51,111 bases of DNA from an uncultured Oscillibacter sp. (lineage in GTDB: Bacteria; Bacillota; Clostridia; Oscillospirales; Oscillospiraceae). Positions 23,980 to 31,608 of this stretch are shown here, in pieces. The stretch spans positions 1 to 51,111 of the forward strand of contig CAJTZL010000015.1 of the NCBI GenBank assembly GCA_910583695.1, in the 5' to 3' direction. Within the stretch, counting starts at the first letter, position 1. Every line of letters begins with the position of its first letter. Below the pieces are notes generated by a model. That model was not told the origin of the DNA, made no database searches, and saw only the letters and a list, made by a program, of their open reading frames with translations. The position numbers and the translations under genes were made by a program.

Positions 23980-24849
23980 TCACTCCTTGAAATGCTCATG
24001 ATTGAAAATGTGGTCCACGCAGAAGCAGTGGTAGCCCGCACAGCGGGAGCAGTAGCGGAACTCCAGGTCCGGATGGTCCGTATCGGTCCGGCCGCAGACG
24101 GAGCACTTGTGGCGGTAGCCCTGCTGGGCCTCCTTCTGCTTCTGACGGCGGACGGCGGACTTGAACTGGATGGTCTGGTGGGAGTTCCGGTGCCGGGCAT
24201 AGGCCCGCCGCCGGTCCAGCTGGTCCACGATTTCGCACCAGAAGAAGATCAGGAAATTCAAGAGGGCGATGACGGGCAGCAGGGCGTTGAGCCAGTCCCC
24301 CCGGAGCAGGGCGGCGATGACATCCACGGTGAAGAGAGCGATGTCCGCCAGGGCCAGCCACTTGGCTTTAACGGGGATGACGTAGAACAGCATCAGCCGG
24401 GCGTCGGGGTACAGCGCAGCGAAGGCCAGGAACATGGACATGTTCACGTAGTAGGTCCCCGCCAGGATACCCGCGCCGAAGGCGTAGTGGCTGATGACGC
24501 CGGTGAGAATGGTCAGGACCACGCCGGAGAGATAATAGAGGTTGAATTTCGGCGTGCCCCACTCCCGCTCCAGCATGGAGCCGATGAAGTACATGAAGTA
24601 CAGGGACAAAATCAGGCTGAAGGGCTCCGTGGACTGGGGAAGGAAGATGAAGCTCACCAGCCGCCAGAGCTGGAAATGGAGAATGCCGCTCCACTCAAAG
24701 ACCATGGCCAGGTAGGCCTGAAAGTTAGTCAGGCGCAGAAGGAAAAAGGCGATTGCGTTGCCGATGACGATGTACAGCATGAGGTTGGGGACGCCGAAGT
24801 CGGGGTGCCGGAGCGCGAAGCGCTCCATGGCGCTGTTCAGCTTTCTCAA
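23980..24849 (-). CDS. Inactive rhomboid-like membrane protein with C-terminal zinc ribbon, 289 aa
   Basis: The first ~205 residues have the rhomboid layout: a TM, the long loop and TM2 motif LWRLVSFIFLPQSTEPF with MYFIGSMLEREWGTPKFNLYY, then further helices. The catalytic GxSG of TM4 is replaced (VNMSMF around Ser138) and no active-site His is seen in the last helix, so it is unlikely to cleave substrates. Residues about 245-285 hold cysteines and histidines (CSVCGRT, CSRCAGYHCFCVDH) that form a zinc-binding tail. The start is TTG 24849 behind AGGAGG; ATG 24828 is an alternative. First gene of the operon with the LTA-synthase-like gene. Confidence 0.8.
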   Translation of the reverse strand: MRKLNSAMERFALRHPDFGVPNLMLYIVIGNAIAFFLLRLTNFQAYLAMVFEWSGILHFQLWRLVSFIFLPQSTEPFSLILSLYFMYFIGSMLEREWGTPKFNLYYLSGVVLTILTGVISHYAFGAGILAGTYYVNMSMFLAFAALYPDARLMLFYVIPVKAKWLALADIALFTVDVIAALLRGDWLNALLPVIALLNFLIFFWCEIVDQLDRRRAYARHRNSHQTIQFKSAVRRQKQKEAQQGYRHKCSVCGRTDTDHPDLEFRYCSRCAGYHCFCVDHIFNHEHFKE

Positions 24850-24889
24850 GGAAGCTCCCTCCTGATTTCAGTTTTTGAGTTTAAAGAGC

Positions 24890-24918
24890 ATTATACCCTC
24901 TTCCCCGGAAAAAGTCAC
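24890..24918 (-). promoter_or_regulatory. Promoter of the rhomboid/LTA-synthase operon
   Basis: On the minus strand TATAAT (24890-24895) has GTGACT (24913-24918) 17 bp upstream. It is divergent from the metK promoter. Confidence 0.6.
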
Positions 24919-24980
24919 CAACATTTTTTAAACATTGGGGAAAGCGGAAAAAAATTCCGGCGAAAAACGCCCCGGAGCCC

Positions 24981-25008
24981 TTGACAAACAGGCGATACCT
25001 GATACAAT
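24981..25008 (+). promoter_or_regulatory. Promoter of the metK riboswitch transcript
   Basis: TTGACA (24981-24986) and TACAAT (25003-25008), spacing 16 bp. It would start the RNA about 10-15 nt before the aptamer. Confidence 0.9.
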
Positions 25009-25024
25009 GGGAATCAAGTAAATA

Positions 25025-25117
25025 TCCTTATCAAGAGTGGCGGAGGGAACGGCCCGATGAAACCACGGCAACCTGCATTTGAAAGGTGCCAAATCCGGCG
25101 GAAACGACAGATGAGGA
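25025..25117 (+). promoter_or_regulatory. SAM-I (S-box) riboswitch aptamer
   Basis: Closing stem TCCTTATC (25025-25032) pairs with GATGAGGA (25110-25117). Inside are the S-box hallmarks: caagagtggcggagggaa, ggcccgatgaaaccacggca, acctgca and aggtgccaaatcc. SAM binding would stabilise this stem and let the downstream terminator form, shutting off metK when SAM is plentiful. Confidence 0.96.
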
Positions 25118-25132
25118 ACGTGGAAGGATTTC

Positions 25133-25165
25133 CCGTGCGTTTCGCGTCGAAACGCGCGGTTTTTC
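25133..25165 (+). terminator. Riboswitch-controlled intrinsic terminator
   Basis: Stem ccgtgcgtttcg and cgaaacgcgcgg (12 bp, one G-U pair), loop cgt, then a T run. It lies 16 nt after the aptamer and 96 bp before metK. Confidence 0.9.
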
Positions 25166-25260
25166 TTTGCCGCCCACGGGCCGTTCAGCCGGCCGAAAAC
25201 GTCCCAGCGCGCGGGAGGAAACAGGCGCGCCGCCCCCAAGGGGCAGAAAAGGAGCATACC

Positions 25261-26448
25261 ATGGCAAGACATTACCTCTTCACCTCCGAGTCCGTGACGG
25301 AGGGGCATCCCGACAAAATCTGCGACCAGATTTCTGACGCCGTCCTGGACGCCATCCTGGCCCAGGACCCTCAGGGCCGGGTGGCCTGCGAGACCACCGC
25401 CTGCACGGGACTGATCCACGTCATGGGCGAGATCACCACCACCTGCTATGTGGACATTGACAAAATCGCCCGGGAGGTGGTCCGGGACATCGGCTATGAC
25501 CGGGGCAAGTACGGCTTCGACTGCGACACCTGCGGAGTCATCACCTCCATTGACGAGCAGTCCGCGGATATTGCCCTGGGCGTGGACAAATCCCTGGAAA
25601 ACAAGAACAACGAGGAAGCGGAGCTGAACCACGGCGCGGGAGACCAGGGCATGATGTTCGGCTACGCCTGCGACGAGACTCCGGAGCTGATGCCCCTGCC
25701 TTTGGCCCTGGCCCAGAAGCTCTGCCTCCAGATGACCAAGGTTCGCAAGAGCGGCCTTGTCTCCTACATGCGCCCCGACGGCAAGAGCCAGGTCACAGTG
25801 GAGTACGACGAACACAACAACCCGGTCCGCATTGATACCGTGGTTATCTCCACCCAGCACAACCCGGATGTCACCCTGGAGCAGATCCGCCGGGACATGA
25901 TCAATCTGGTGGCCAAGGAGGTCCTGCCCGCCGACATGCTGGACGAGGACACCAAGTACTATGTGAACCCCACTGGGCGCTTCGTCAAGGGCGGCCCTGC
26001 CGCCGACGCGGGGCTGACGGGCCGGAAGATCATTGTGGATACATACGGCGGCAGCGCCCCCCACGGCGGCGGCTGCTTCTCCGGCAAGGACCCCACCAAG
26101 GTGGACCGCTCCGCCGCCTACGCCGCCCGCTGGGTGGCCAAGAACATTGTGGCCGCGGGCCTTGCCAAGCGCTGCCAGATTGAGCTGGCCTACGCCATCG
26201 GCGTGGCCAGGCCCGTGAGCATCATGGTGGACACCTTCGGCACGGGAACCGTCAGCGACGGGAAGCTGGAGGAGGCCGTGGCCAAGGTCTTCGACCTGCG
26301 GCCCACCGCCATCATCCGGGACCTGGATCTCCGCAAGCCCATCTACCGCAAGCTGGCCGCCTACGGCCACATGGGCCGGGAGGACCTGGGCGTGGCCTGG
26401 GAGAAGACCGACCGGGCGGAGGCTTTGAAGGCCGCCGTGAAGGAGTAA
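25261..26448 (+). CDS. metK: S-adenosylmethionine synthetase, 395 aa
   Basis: It begins MARHYLFTSESVTEGHPDK (ATP/metal site), continues with GEITTTCYVDIDKIAR, GAGDQGMMFGYACDET, the loop PTGRFVKGGPAADAGLTGRK and GGGCFSGKDPTKVDRSAAY, and ends with the GRED motif region. It joins methionine and ATP to make SAM. AAAAGGAG precedes ATG 25261. Expression is under the SAM riboswitch. An oligo-T terminator follows 28 bp after the stop. Length is standard. Confidence 0.98.
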   Translation: MARHYLFTSESVTEGHPDKICDQISDAVLDAILAQDPQGRVACETTACTGLIHVMGEITTTCYVDIDKIAREVVRDIGYDRGKYGFDCDTCGVITSIDEQSADIALGVDKSLENKNNEEAELNHGAGDQGMMFGYACDETPELMPLPLALAQKLCLQMTKVRKSGLVSYMRPDGKSQVTVEYDEHNNPVRIDTVVISTQHNPDVTLEQIRRDMINLVAKEVLPADMLDEDTKYYVNPTGRFVKGGPAADAGLTGRKIIVDTYGGSAPHGGGCFSGKDPTKVDRSAAYAARWVAKNIVAAGLAKRCQIELAYAIGVARPVSIMVDTFGTGTVSDGKLEEAVAKVFDLRPTAIIRDLDLRKPIYRKLAAYGHMGREDLGVAWEKTDRAEALKAAVKE

Positions 26449-26476
26449 AGGCGTCCGGCTTTACCAGAGGAAACAG

Positions 26477-26514
26477 AAAAAGGAGACGGCAAAACCATGC
26501 CGTCTCCTTTTTTT
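26477..26514 (+). terminator. Intrinsic terminator of metK
   Basis: aaaaaggagacggc and gccgtctccttttttt flank the loop aaaaccat, and the stem is followed by a T tract. Confidence 0.9.
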
Positions 26515-26569
26515 GAGAGTGTCCCTCCGGAGGAGCGCCTGGGCACGCATTTGATGGGAGAAATGTGGT

Positions 26570-26595
26570 GCAGGGGTGGACCTGTGTGTCCGATC
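26570..26595 (+). repeat. Dispersed palindromic repeat, copy B
   Basis: Reads GCAGGGGTGGACC then TGTGTGTCCGATC, which matches copy A in 20 of 26 positions. It is the only copy oriented on the plus strand. It lies between metK and the next lipoprotein gene. Confidence 0.6.
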
Positions 26596-26642
26596 GTCTG
26601 CCGGAAGTGCTGGGAGAAGGGTGCAGGTCCGGCCGGTTTCTA

Positions 26643-26669
26643 TTGACAGAAAACCGGGGATGTGATAGC
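26643..26669 (+). promoter_or_regulatory. Candidate promoter for the lipoprotein gene
   Basis: TTGACA at 26643-26648 with a weak -10 GATAGC 15 bp downstream. Confidence 0.4.
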
Positions 26670-26726
26670 CTGTAGCCGTTTAGTAGGATATTCAGGCCGT
26701 TTCAAGAACCGAAAGGGAGGGGTTCC

Positions 26727-27485
26727 ATGGGACGTTTCAAGGCTCTGCTGCTTCTCTGGGCGCTTGCGTGCTTTCTGACCGGGTGCGCCTCCGCCGGGAC
26801 CGGAGAGAGCGGCGGGGCGGCCCTGCCGCCGGCTCCCGCTCCCGCTTTGGAGGAGACCGGGGCGGCGGATGCGCCGGAGGAAACCGCCCCGCCCGCAGGG
26901 CCTTCAAAGGAGGCGGTGGCCGCCGCCCGAGAAGAGGCGCTGGAGGGCATGCCGCAGGAGCAGGCGGACCGGCTGGCGGAGACTGTGAAAACCGCAAACC
27001 TGTGGCTGGAGCAGAAGTACTTATACGACAATCTCTTTGGGAAGCTGGAGGACCCGGACAGCCTGTATTGGAATTACTTTGACCAGAGCGGCAAAATTCA
27101 AATCGCCTGGGCCTATGACGGCAGCCTGGACATGGATGCCGTCTGCGCCCGGGAGGGCCTCACGGAAGCGGAATTTTACAGCCGGTACGGCACGGCGGTC
27201 TCGGCGGTCAGCGAATACACGGCGGACGACTTCATCGCCCTGATGGAGGAGCTGGAGGCGTCCGCGCAGGACGAGGGCCTGAAAGCGGAGCTGCGGGAGC
27301 TGGCGGCGGAGATGGAGCTGGCAAAGGGCCACGAAATGGAGCATGTGAACAACATGTACAAAAAACTTCACGACCTGGACTACTTCCTCCTGCGCTACGG
27401 GCCGGAGGTCTTGGACGGCTATGGGGCCCAATACGACAAATCCACAGTCTCCAAGTATTACGGCACGCTTTCCTTCTACGCCTGA
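26727..27485 (+). CDS. Predicted lipoprotein, 252 aa
   Basis: The signal peptide MGRFKALLLLWALACFLTGCAS has a lipobox (LTGC), so the mature protein is lipid-anchored at Cys20. A Pro/Ala/Glu-rich linker follows to about 65. The rest is helical and acidic, with motifs such as PDSLYWNYFDQSGKIQIAWAY and FIALMEELEASAQDEGL. No family was recognised. GGGAGGGG precedes ATG 26727. It is monocistronic; the convergent GNAT stop is only 4 bp away, with no terminator between them. Confidence 0.8.
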   Translation: MGRFKALLLLWALACFLTGCASAGTGESGGAALPPAPAPALEETGAADAPEETAPPAGPSKEAVAAAREEALEGMPQEQADRLAETVKTANLWLEQKYLYDNLFGKLEDPDSLYWNYFDQSGKIQIAWAYDGSLDMDAVCAREGLTEAEFYSRYGTAVSAVSEYTADDFIALMEELEASAQDEGLKAELRELAAEMELAKGHEMEHVNNMYKKLHDLDYFLLRYGPEVLDGYGAQYDKSTVSKYYGTLSFYA

Positions 27486-27489
27486 GCCG

Positions 27490-27933
27490 CTACAGCGCCA
27501 AGGAAAAGAGCACCATGTCCGTCAGCTGCCGCCCGGCCTCGAAAATCGGGTGGTCGTAGTGGTCCAAAAAGAAGTCCTTCACCCTCCCGCACTCCCGGAA
27601 GCCGCAGGACTCGTAAAAGGGCACGGTCAGCGGGCTGTCCCCGGTGCCCGCCAGAAGCCGTCTTCCCCGTCCCCGGCACTGGCGGACCACGTGCTCCACC
27701 ATGGCCCGTCCATAGCCCCGCCGTTGGCTCTCTGGAGCTACGGCGAGGTTTTTGATTTCAAAATCCCCGTTCCCCTCCTCCGTCACCACGCACACGCACC
27801 GGAGTTCCCCGTCGTATAGGGCCCAAAGGGTCCCTCGGTCCAGATAGCGGTTTATCATCTCCTCCTGCTCGTCTCCCAGGAGGAGCAGGGGGAGGAAGTC
27901 CCGTTTGTTGTCAGAAATTCTTCGAAATTCCAT
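27490..27933 (-). CDS. GNAT-family N-acetyltransferase, 147 aa
   Basis: It has a compact GNAT fold. CVVTEEGNGDFEIKNLAVAP gives the central strands, the acetyl-CoA loop is ESQRRGYGRAMVEHVV (QRRGYG), and it ends with a PFYESCGFRECGRVKDFF segment typical of the C-terminal YxxxGF motif. Substrate unknown. GGAGC precedes ATG 27933. It is convergent with the lipoprotein gene and divergent from the small gene at 27982. Confidence 0.9.
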   Translation of the reverse strand: MEFRRISDNKRDFLPLLLLGDEQEEMINRYLDRGTLWALYDGELRCVCVVTEEGNGDFEIKNLAVAPESQRRGYGRAMVEHVVRQCRGRGRRLLAGTGDSPLTVPFYESCGFRECGRVKDFFLDHYDHPIFEAGRQLTDMVLFSLAL

Positions 27934-27981
27934 CAGAAGCTCCTTTGAAAACCGGGCAGACTAGGCCCGGAGGTGATTTGG

Positions 27982-28164
27982 ATGTACGGCGTGGAATACC
28001 TGAGCCTGGAGGACCTTCTGGATCAGGACCCCTCGGCTTACGAATTTTTCCAGACCCTGTCTCCGGAGGCCAAGGCTTTGCTGGAGGAGGACGACAGCGT
28101 GACCTCCTTTGCCCGCCTCCAGTCCAAGACGGCCCAGATGCGGCGGGCCGGGCTGATGGAGTAG
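27982..28164 (+). CDS. Small conserved-type protein, 60 aa
   Basis: MYGVEYLSLEDLLDQDPSAY is followed by a helical sequence (FFQTLSPEAKALLEEDD) and an ending FARLQSKTAQMRRAGLME. It resembles short helical proteins common in Clostridia that carry an SLEELL-like start and EYF-like centre, function unknown. CGGAGG lies 9 nt before ATG 27982; the in-frame GTG at 27973 is too near. A terminator follows directly. Confidence 0.75.
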   Translation: MYGVEYLSLEDLLDQDPSAYEFFQTLSPEAKALLEEDDSVTSFARLQSKTAQMRRAGLME

Positions 28165-28166
28165 GA

Positions 28167-28201
28167 AAAAAGCCGCCTGGGCTGACGCCCGGGCGGCTTT
28201 T
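28167..28201 (+). terminator. Terminator between convergent genes
   Basis: aaaagccgcctgggc and gcccgggcggctttt with loop tgac, one mismatch. A/T runs occur at both ends, so it is useful in both directions. Confidence 0.8.
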
Positions 28202-28210
28202 CCGGTGTTC

Positions 28211-29872
28211 TCAGCGGCTCCTCTTGAGCCGGAATTTCCTGGTCTCGTCCTCCAGCTTGTGGACCTCCTCGAAGAGCTCCGAGCTGACGGCGGCGGACTC
28301 CTCACTGCTGGCGGAGTTCGTCTGGACCACGGCGGAAATCTGGCCGATGCCCTCCGTGACCTGGGCGATGGAAGCGGCCTCGCCCTGGATGGCCTCCGCA
28401 ATGGCGCCGATGGTGGTGTTGGACTGCATCACCAGTTCCAGGGTCTTCTTCAGGGACTCGGAGACCTGCCCCACGATGCGGCTGCCCTGCTCCGTGGCCT
28501 GAACGGAGTTGTCGATGAGGTCCTTGGTGGCCTTGGCGGCCTCGTCGGACCGGGTGGCAAGAGAGCGCACCTCGTCGGCCACGACGGCAAAGCCCTTGCC
28601 GGCGGAACCCGCCCGGGCGGCCTCCACGGCGGCGTTCAGAGCCAGAATGTTGGTCTGGAAGGCGATGTCCTCAATGGTGGCGATGATCCGCCCGATTTGC
28701 TCGGAGGACTTGGTGATGTCGCTCATGGCGGAAACCATCTGCTCCATCTGCTGGCCACTGATCGTCACCTGTTCACCGGTGAGGCGGGCGCTTTCCAGGG
28801 CGGCGGCGGCGGAGCGGACGTTCTGGGACGCGCCCTTGGACAGATCGTCCAGGGTGGCGTAGAGCTCCTCCACGGCGCTGGCCTGCTCCGTGGCGCCCTG
28901 GGCCAGGGCCTGGGCGCCGCTGGAGAGCTGCCCGGCGTTGCTGGAGACCCGGCCCTGGGTGTGGACGATGCTGCCCAGGGTGTCGGAGATGGTGGCGGTA
29001 AAGCTGTTCAGGGACGACTCAATGGACTGGAAGTCGCCGATGTAGGCCGTGGAGGTGGCGACGTCGAAGTTCCCCTGGGACAGCTGGCCCATGATGCGGT
29101 TGATGTCCTCCACATAGCTGTTGATCAGGCCCATGGACTTCTCCAGGGTCTTGGCCAGCTCGCCCAGCTCGTTCTCGGACTGATAGTCCATCTTCAAATC
29201 CAGGCGGCCCTCCTGGAGGGGACGGGCCCGGTCGGTGATGCGCAGGATGGGCTTCACCACGTGCGTGCCCACGTAAGTGACCAGACTGATGAGGCAGGCC
29301 AGCGCCAGCACCAGGCAGATGAAGCAGACCAGCTGCATCTGGAGAATCATGGTGCGCATGCGGGCCAGACCATCGTTGTTGGCGGTGGTTTCCATTTCCA
29401 CGATCTTGTCCAGCTTGCCCACCAGGGTGGAGATGTTGGACAGGATGGTCTGCTGATAGTAGTCCTGGGCCTGGGCGGGGCTGGTTTTCAGCAGTCCCAG
29501 CACGTGGGTGGCGGACTCGTGGATTTCCTTGTGCAGGGGCTCCAGCTCGTTGCGCAGGGTCAGGATGGCGGGGTCGGTGATTTCCTCATTCCCGTAGATC
29601 CACTGGCCCAGGGTGCAGGTGGTGGGGTCGGTGCTGCCGGTGAACTCGGCCCCGGCGTAGAGGGCGTTGCTGAGGCCGCTGGCCCAGCGGTAGTGGGCGG
29701 TCTCCGCCCCCTGGGCCCGCTGAAGCAGTTCGGCGGCCTGGGTATTGGTGGTCTGGACGCTTTGAATCCGCAGGATGTTGGCGGTGGTCACAAAGCTGAA
29801 CAGCAGGATGGAGGCCAGGGCGGCAATGGCGCGAATCCAAACGGTTCTCTTGATGCTCTTTTTCATGTTCAT
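28211..29872 (-). CDS. Methyl-accepting chemotaxis protein with zinc-binding-type sensor, 553 aa
   Basis: TM1 lies near residues 13-33 and TM2 near 175-198 (VCFICLVLALACLISLVTYVG). Between them is a four-helix sensor with HYRW (His60), CTLGQWIYG (Cys86) and LEPLHKEIHES (His114, His118). This Cys/three-His set is that of chemoreceptor zinc-binding (CZB) domains. A HAMP linker follows. The signalling hairpin tip is IEDIAFQTNILALNAAVEAA through KGFAVVADEVRSLA. MCPs control the CheA kinase. GGGAGG lies upstream of ATG 29872. No other chemotaxis or flagellar genes are in this window. Confidence 0.92.
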   Translation of the reverse strand: MNMKKSIKRTVWIRAIAALASILLFSFVTTANILRIQSVQTTNTQAAELLQRAQGAETAHYRWASGLSNALYAGAEFTGSTDPTTCTLGQWIYGNEEITDPAILTLRNELEPLHKEIHESATHVLGLLKTSPAQAQDYYQQTILSNISTLVGKLDKIVEMETTANNDGLARMRTMILQMQLVCFICLVLALACLISLVTYVGTHVVKPILRITDRARPLQEGRLDLKMDYQSENELGELAKTLEKSMGLINSYVEDINRIMGQLSQGNFDVATSTAYIGDFQSIESSLNSFTATISDTLGSIVHTQGRVSSNAGQLSSGAQALAQGATEQASAVEELYATLDDLSKGASQNVRSAAAALESARLTGEQVTISGQQMEQMVSAMSDITKSSEQIGRIIATIEDIAFQTNILALNAAVEAARAGSAGKGFAVVADEVRSLATRSDEAAKATKDLIDNSVQATEQGSRIVGQVSESLKKTLELVMQSNTTIGAIAEAIQGEAASIAQVTEGIGQISAVVQTNSASSEESAAVSSELFEEVHKLEDETRKFRLKRSR

Positions 29873-29917
29873 AGACTATGTATCCTCCCACTCGGTTTTG
29901 GATTGGGCATTGGTTTT

Positions 29918-29945
29918 ATTATAGCATACTTCCATCATAATGCAA
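29918..29945 (-). promoter_or_regulatory. Promoter of the chemoreceptor gene
   Basis: On the minus strand TTGCAT (29940-29945) and TATAAT (29918-29923), spacing 16 bp. Confidence 0.75.
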
Positions 29946-30020
29946 CAGGAACCGAAAAGTTGCCGGTGAAAATTTTTCCCAGAGCGCCCCGTTCAGCAAA
30001 ATCACGAAAACGATTGTCCG

Positions 30021-30079
30021 CCGGTGGAGGACGGCAGCCCGGCAAAAATTTCCCCGGGTTTTGGAATGTCCTCCACCGG
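30021..30079. repeat. 59-bp nested palindrome
   Basis: Perfect 12-bp ends (CCGGTGGAGGAC at 30021-30032, GTCCTCCACCGG at 30068-30079) flank a second inverted repeat (cccgg...ccggg). It lies between the divergent MCP and livJ promoters without overlapping either. Confidence 0.65.
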
Positions 30080-30159
30080 GAGACAAAAGAACGCCGGTTT
30101 GAAGCCGCATCCTCCGGGGGGCGGCAAAATCCGGGGAATCTTTCTGTGAAGAATTTACC

Positions 30160-30188
30160 TTGCAAAATCAGGGAAAAGGACGTAAAAT
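30160..30188 (+). promoter_or_regulatory. Promoter of the liv operon
   Basis: TTGCAA (30160-30165) and TAAAAT (30183-30188), spacing 17 bp. The leader to livJ is about 45 nt. Confidence 0.75.
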
Positions 30189-30238
30189 AATCGGCATACT
30201 AGGGATGGAAGGTCCCGTCTAATAGGAGGATGAAAAGA

Positions 30239-31447
30239 ATGAAAAAGGTTTTTGCAATGTTGCTGACGCTGGCCATGGTCCTGAGTCTGGCCGCCTGCGG
30301 CGGCGGCTCCCAGCCCTCCGGCGGCAGCTCCGACGGCGGCAGCGGCTCCAGCGGCGGCTCCGGCGGAGACAAGGTGGTCCGGATCGGCGTCTTTGAGCCC
30401 GCCACGGGCGACTCCGGCGCGGGCGGCAAGCAGGAGATGCTGGGCATGCAGTATGCCAACAAGGAGACTCCCTCGGTGGTAATCGGTGGGGAGACCTACT
30501 CTGTGGAGCTGGTCTACGCCGACAACGCCTCCGACGCCTCCAAGGCTCCCACCGCCGCCTCTCAGCTGGTGAGCCAGGACGTGAGTCTGGTGCTGGGCAC
30601 CTACGGCTCCGGCTGTGCCATCGCCGGCGGCCCCGTCTTCGGCGAGGCGGGACTGGCCGCCATCGGCGTCACCTGCACGAACCCCGGCGTCACCGCGGGC
30701 AACGACTACTACTTCCGCATCTGCTTCCTGGATCCCTTCCAGGGCACGGTCCTGGCCAACTTTGCTCAGGAGAAGTTCTCCGCCAAGAAGGCGTATCTGC
30801 TGGGCGAGCTGGGCAACGACTACGACCAGGGCCTTCTGAACTACTTTGAGCAGGCCTTCGACGGTGAGTGTGTGAAGGACTCCTTCCCCCCAAACACCTC
30901 CGACTTCTCCACCTACCTGAACAAGGCCGTGGCCGAGGGCGTGGATGTCATTTTCTGCCCTGTGTCCATTGCCTACTCCACCCAGATCGTGAAGCTGGCC
31001 GCCTCCATGAACCTGGATATCCCCATCCTGGGCTCCGACACCCTGGACAGCAACAAGGTTCTGGACGCCGCCAAGGGCTCCGACGTGCAGATTTATGTCT
31101 CCACCTTCTACCAGGAGGGCGGCTCTCCCGAGTTTGACGAGGGCATCAAGGCCTGGCTGGCGGAGGATTCCACGGCCATGACCAACAACGGAGGAGACGA
31201 CACCATCGCGGCGGTGACCGCCATGGGCTATGACGCCTACTACGTGGCCTTGGAGGCCCTGAAGGCCGCCGGCTCTCCCGACAAGGCCGCCGTCAAGGCC
31301 GCCCTGCCCAGCCTGAGCTACACTGGCGTCTCCGGCGACATCGCCTTCGACGAAGTGGGCGACGCCATCCGGGACACCGCCTATATCAAGACGGCGGACA
31401 ACGCCGCCGGAGCCTGGACTCTGGAGACCGTCCAGACCGCCAAGTAA
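30239..31447 (+). CDS. livJ: Branched-chain amino-acid-type ABC substrate-binding lipoprotein, 402 aa
   Basis: MKKVFAMLLTLAMVLSLAAC gives a lipobox, followed by a Gly/Ser-rich linker. The mature part has the type-I periplasmic-binding fold of LivJ: IGVFEPATGDSGAGGKQEM, DNASDASKAPTAASQLVSQD, IGVTCTNPGVTAG, and GDIAFDEVGDAIRDTAYI. It captures an amino acid or related ligand outside the cell for LivHMGF. ATG 30239 is taken because AGGAGG lies 9 nt upstream; the first in-frame ATG at 30230 sits directly against that site. Ligand specificity cannot be set by eye. Confidence 0.93.
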   Translation: MKKVFAMLLTLAMVLSLAACGGGSQPSGGSSDGGSGSSGGSGGDKVVRIGVFEPATGDSGAGGKQEMLGMQYANKETPSVVIGGETYSVELVYADNASDASKAPTAASQLVSQDVSLVLGTYGSGCAIAGGPVFGEAGLAAIGVTCTNPGVTAGNDYYFRICFLDPFQGTVLANFAQEKFSAKKAYLLGELGNDYDQGLLNYFEQAFDGECVKDSFPPNTSDFSTYLNKAVAEGVDVIFCPVSIAYSTQIVKLAASMNLDIPILGSDTLDSNKVLDAAKGSDVQIYVSTFYQEGGSPEFDEGIKAWLAEDSTAMTNNGGDDTIAAVTAMGYDAYYVALEALKAAGSPDKAAVKAALPSLSYTGVSGDIAFDEVGDAIRDTAYIKTADNAAGAWTLETVQTAK

Positions 31448-31477
31448 AAAACCGAATGCCTGCGCCTGAATCCGTTC

Positions 31478-31506
31478 GCCTGTCGGGGGATTTTCCCCCG
31501 ACAGGC
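31478..31506 (+). terminator. Attenuating hairpin between livJ and livH
   Basis: gcctgtcggggg and cccccgacaggc form a perfect 12-bp stem (loop attttt-like) 30 bp after livJ, without a U tract. Such hairpins often keep the binding-protein mRNA more abundant than the downstream part. Confidence 0.6.
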
Positions 31507-31608
31507 ATCGGCGTTTCACAGGGCCGCCTCGAAAGAGGCTGGTTCGGCCTTTTTCGAGACGGTCCTTCGCGTTCCCTATCACTATAAAAGACAAGGGAGG
31601 GTTCCCTC

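Noticed and set aside
31478..31506. Full terminator ending the livJ transcript
   Set aside because: No U tract and no separate promoter before livH, so it is annotated as an attenuating hairpin within one operon.
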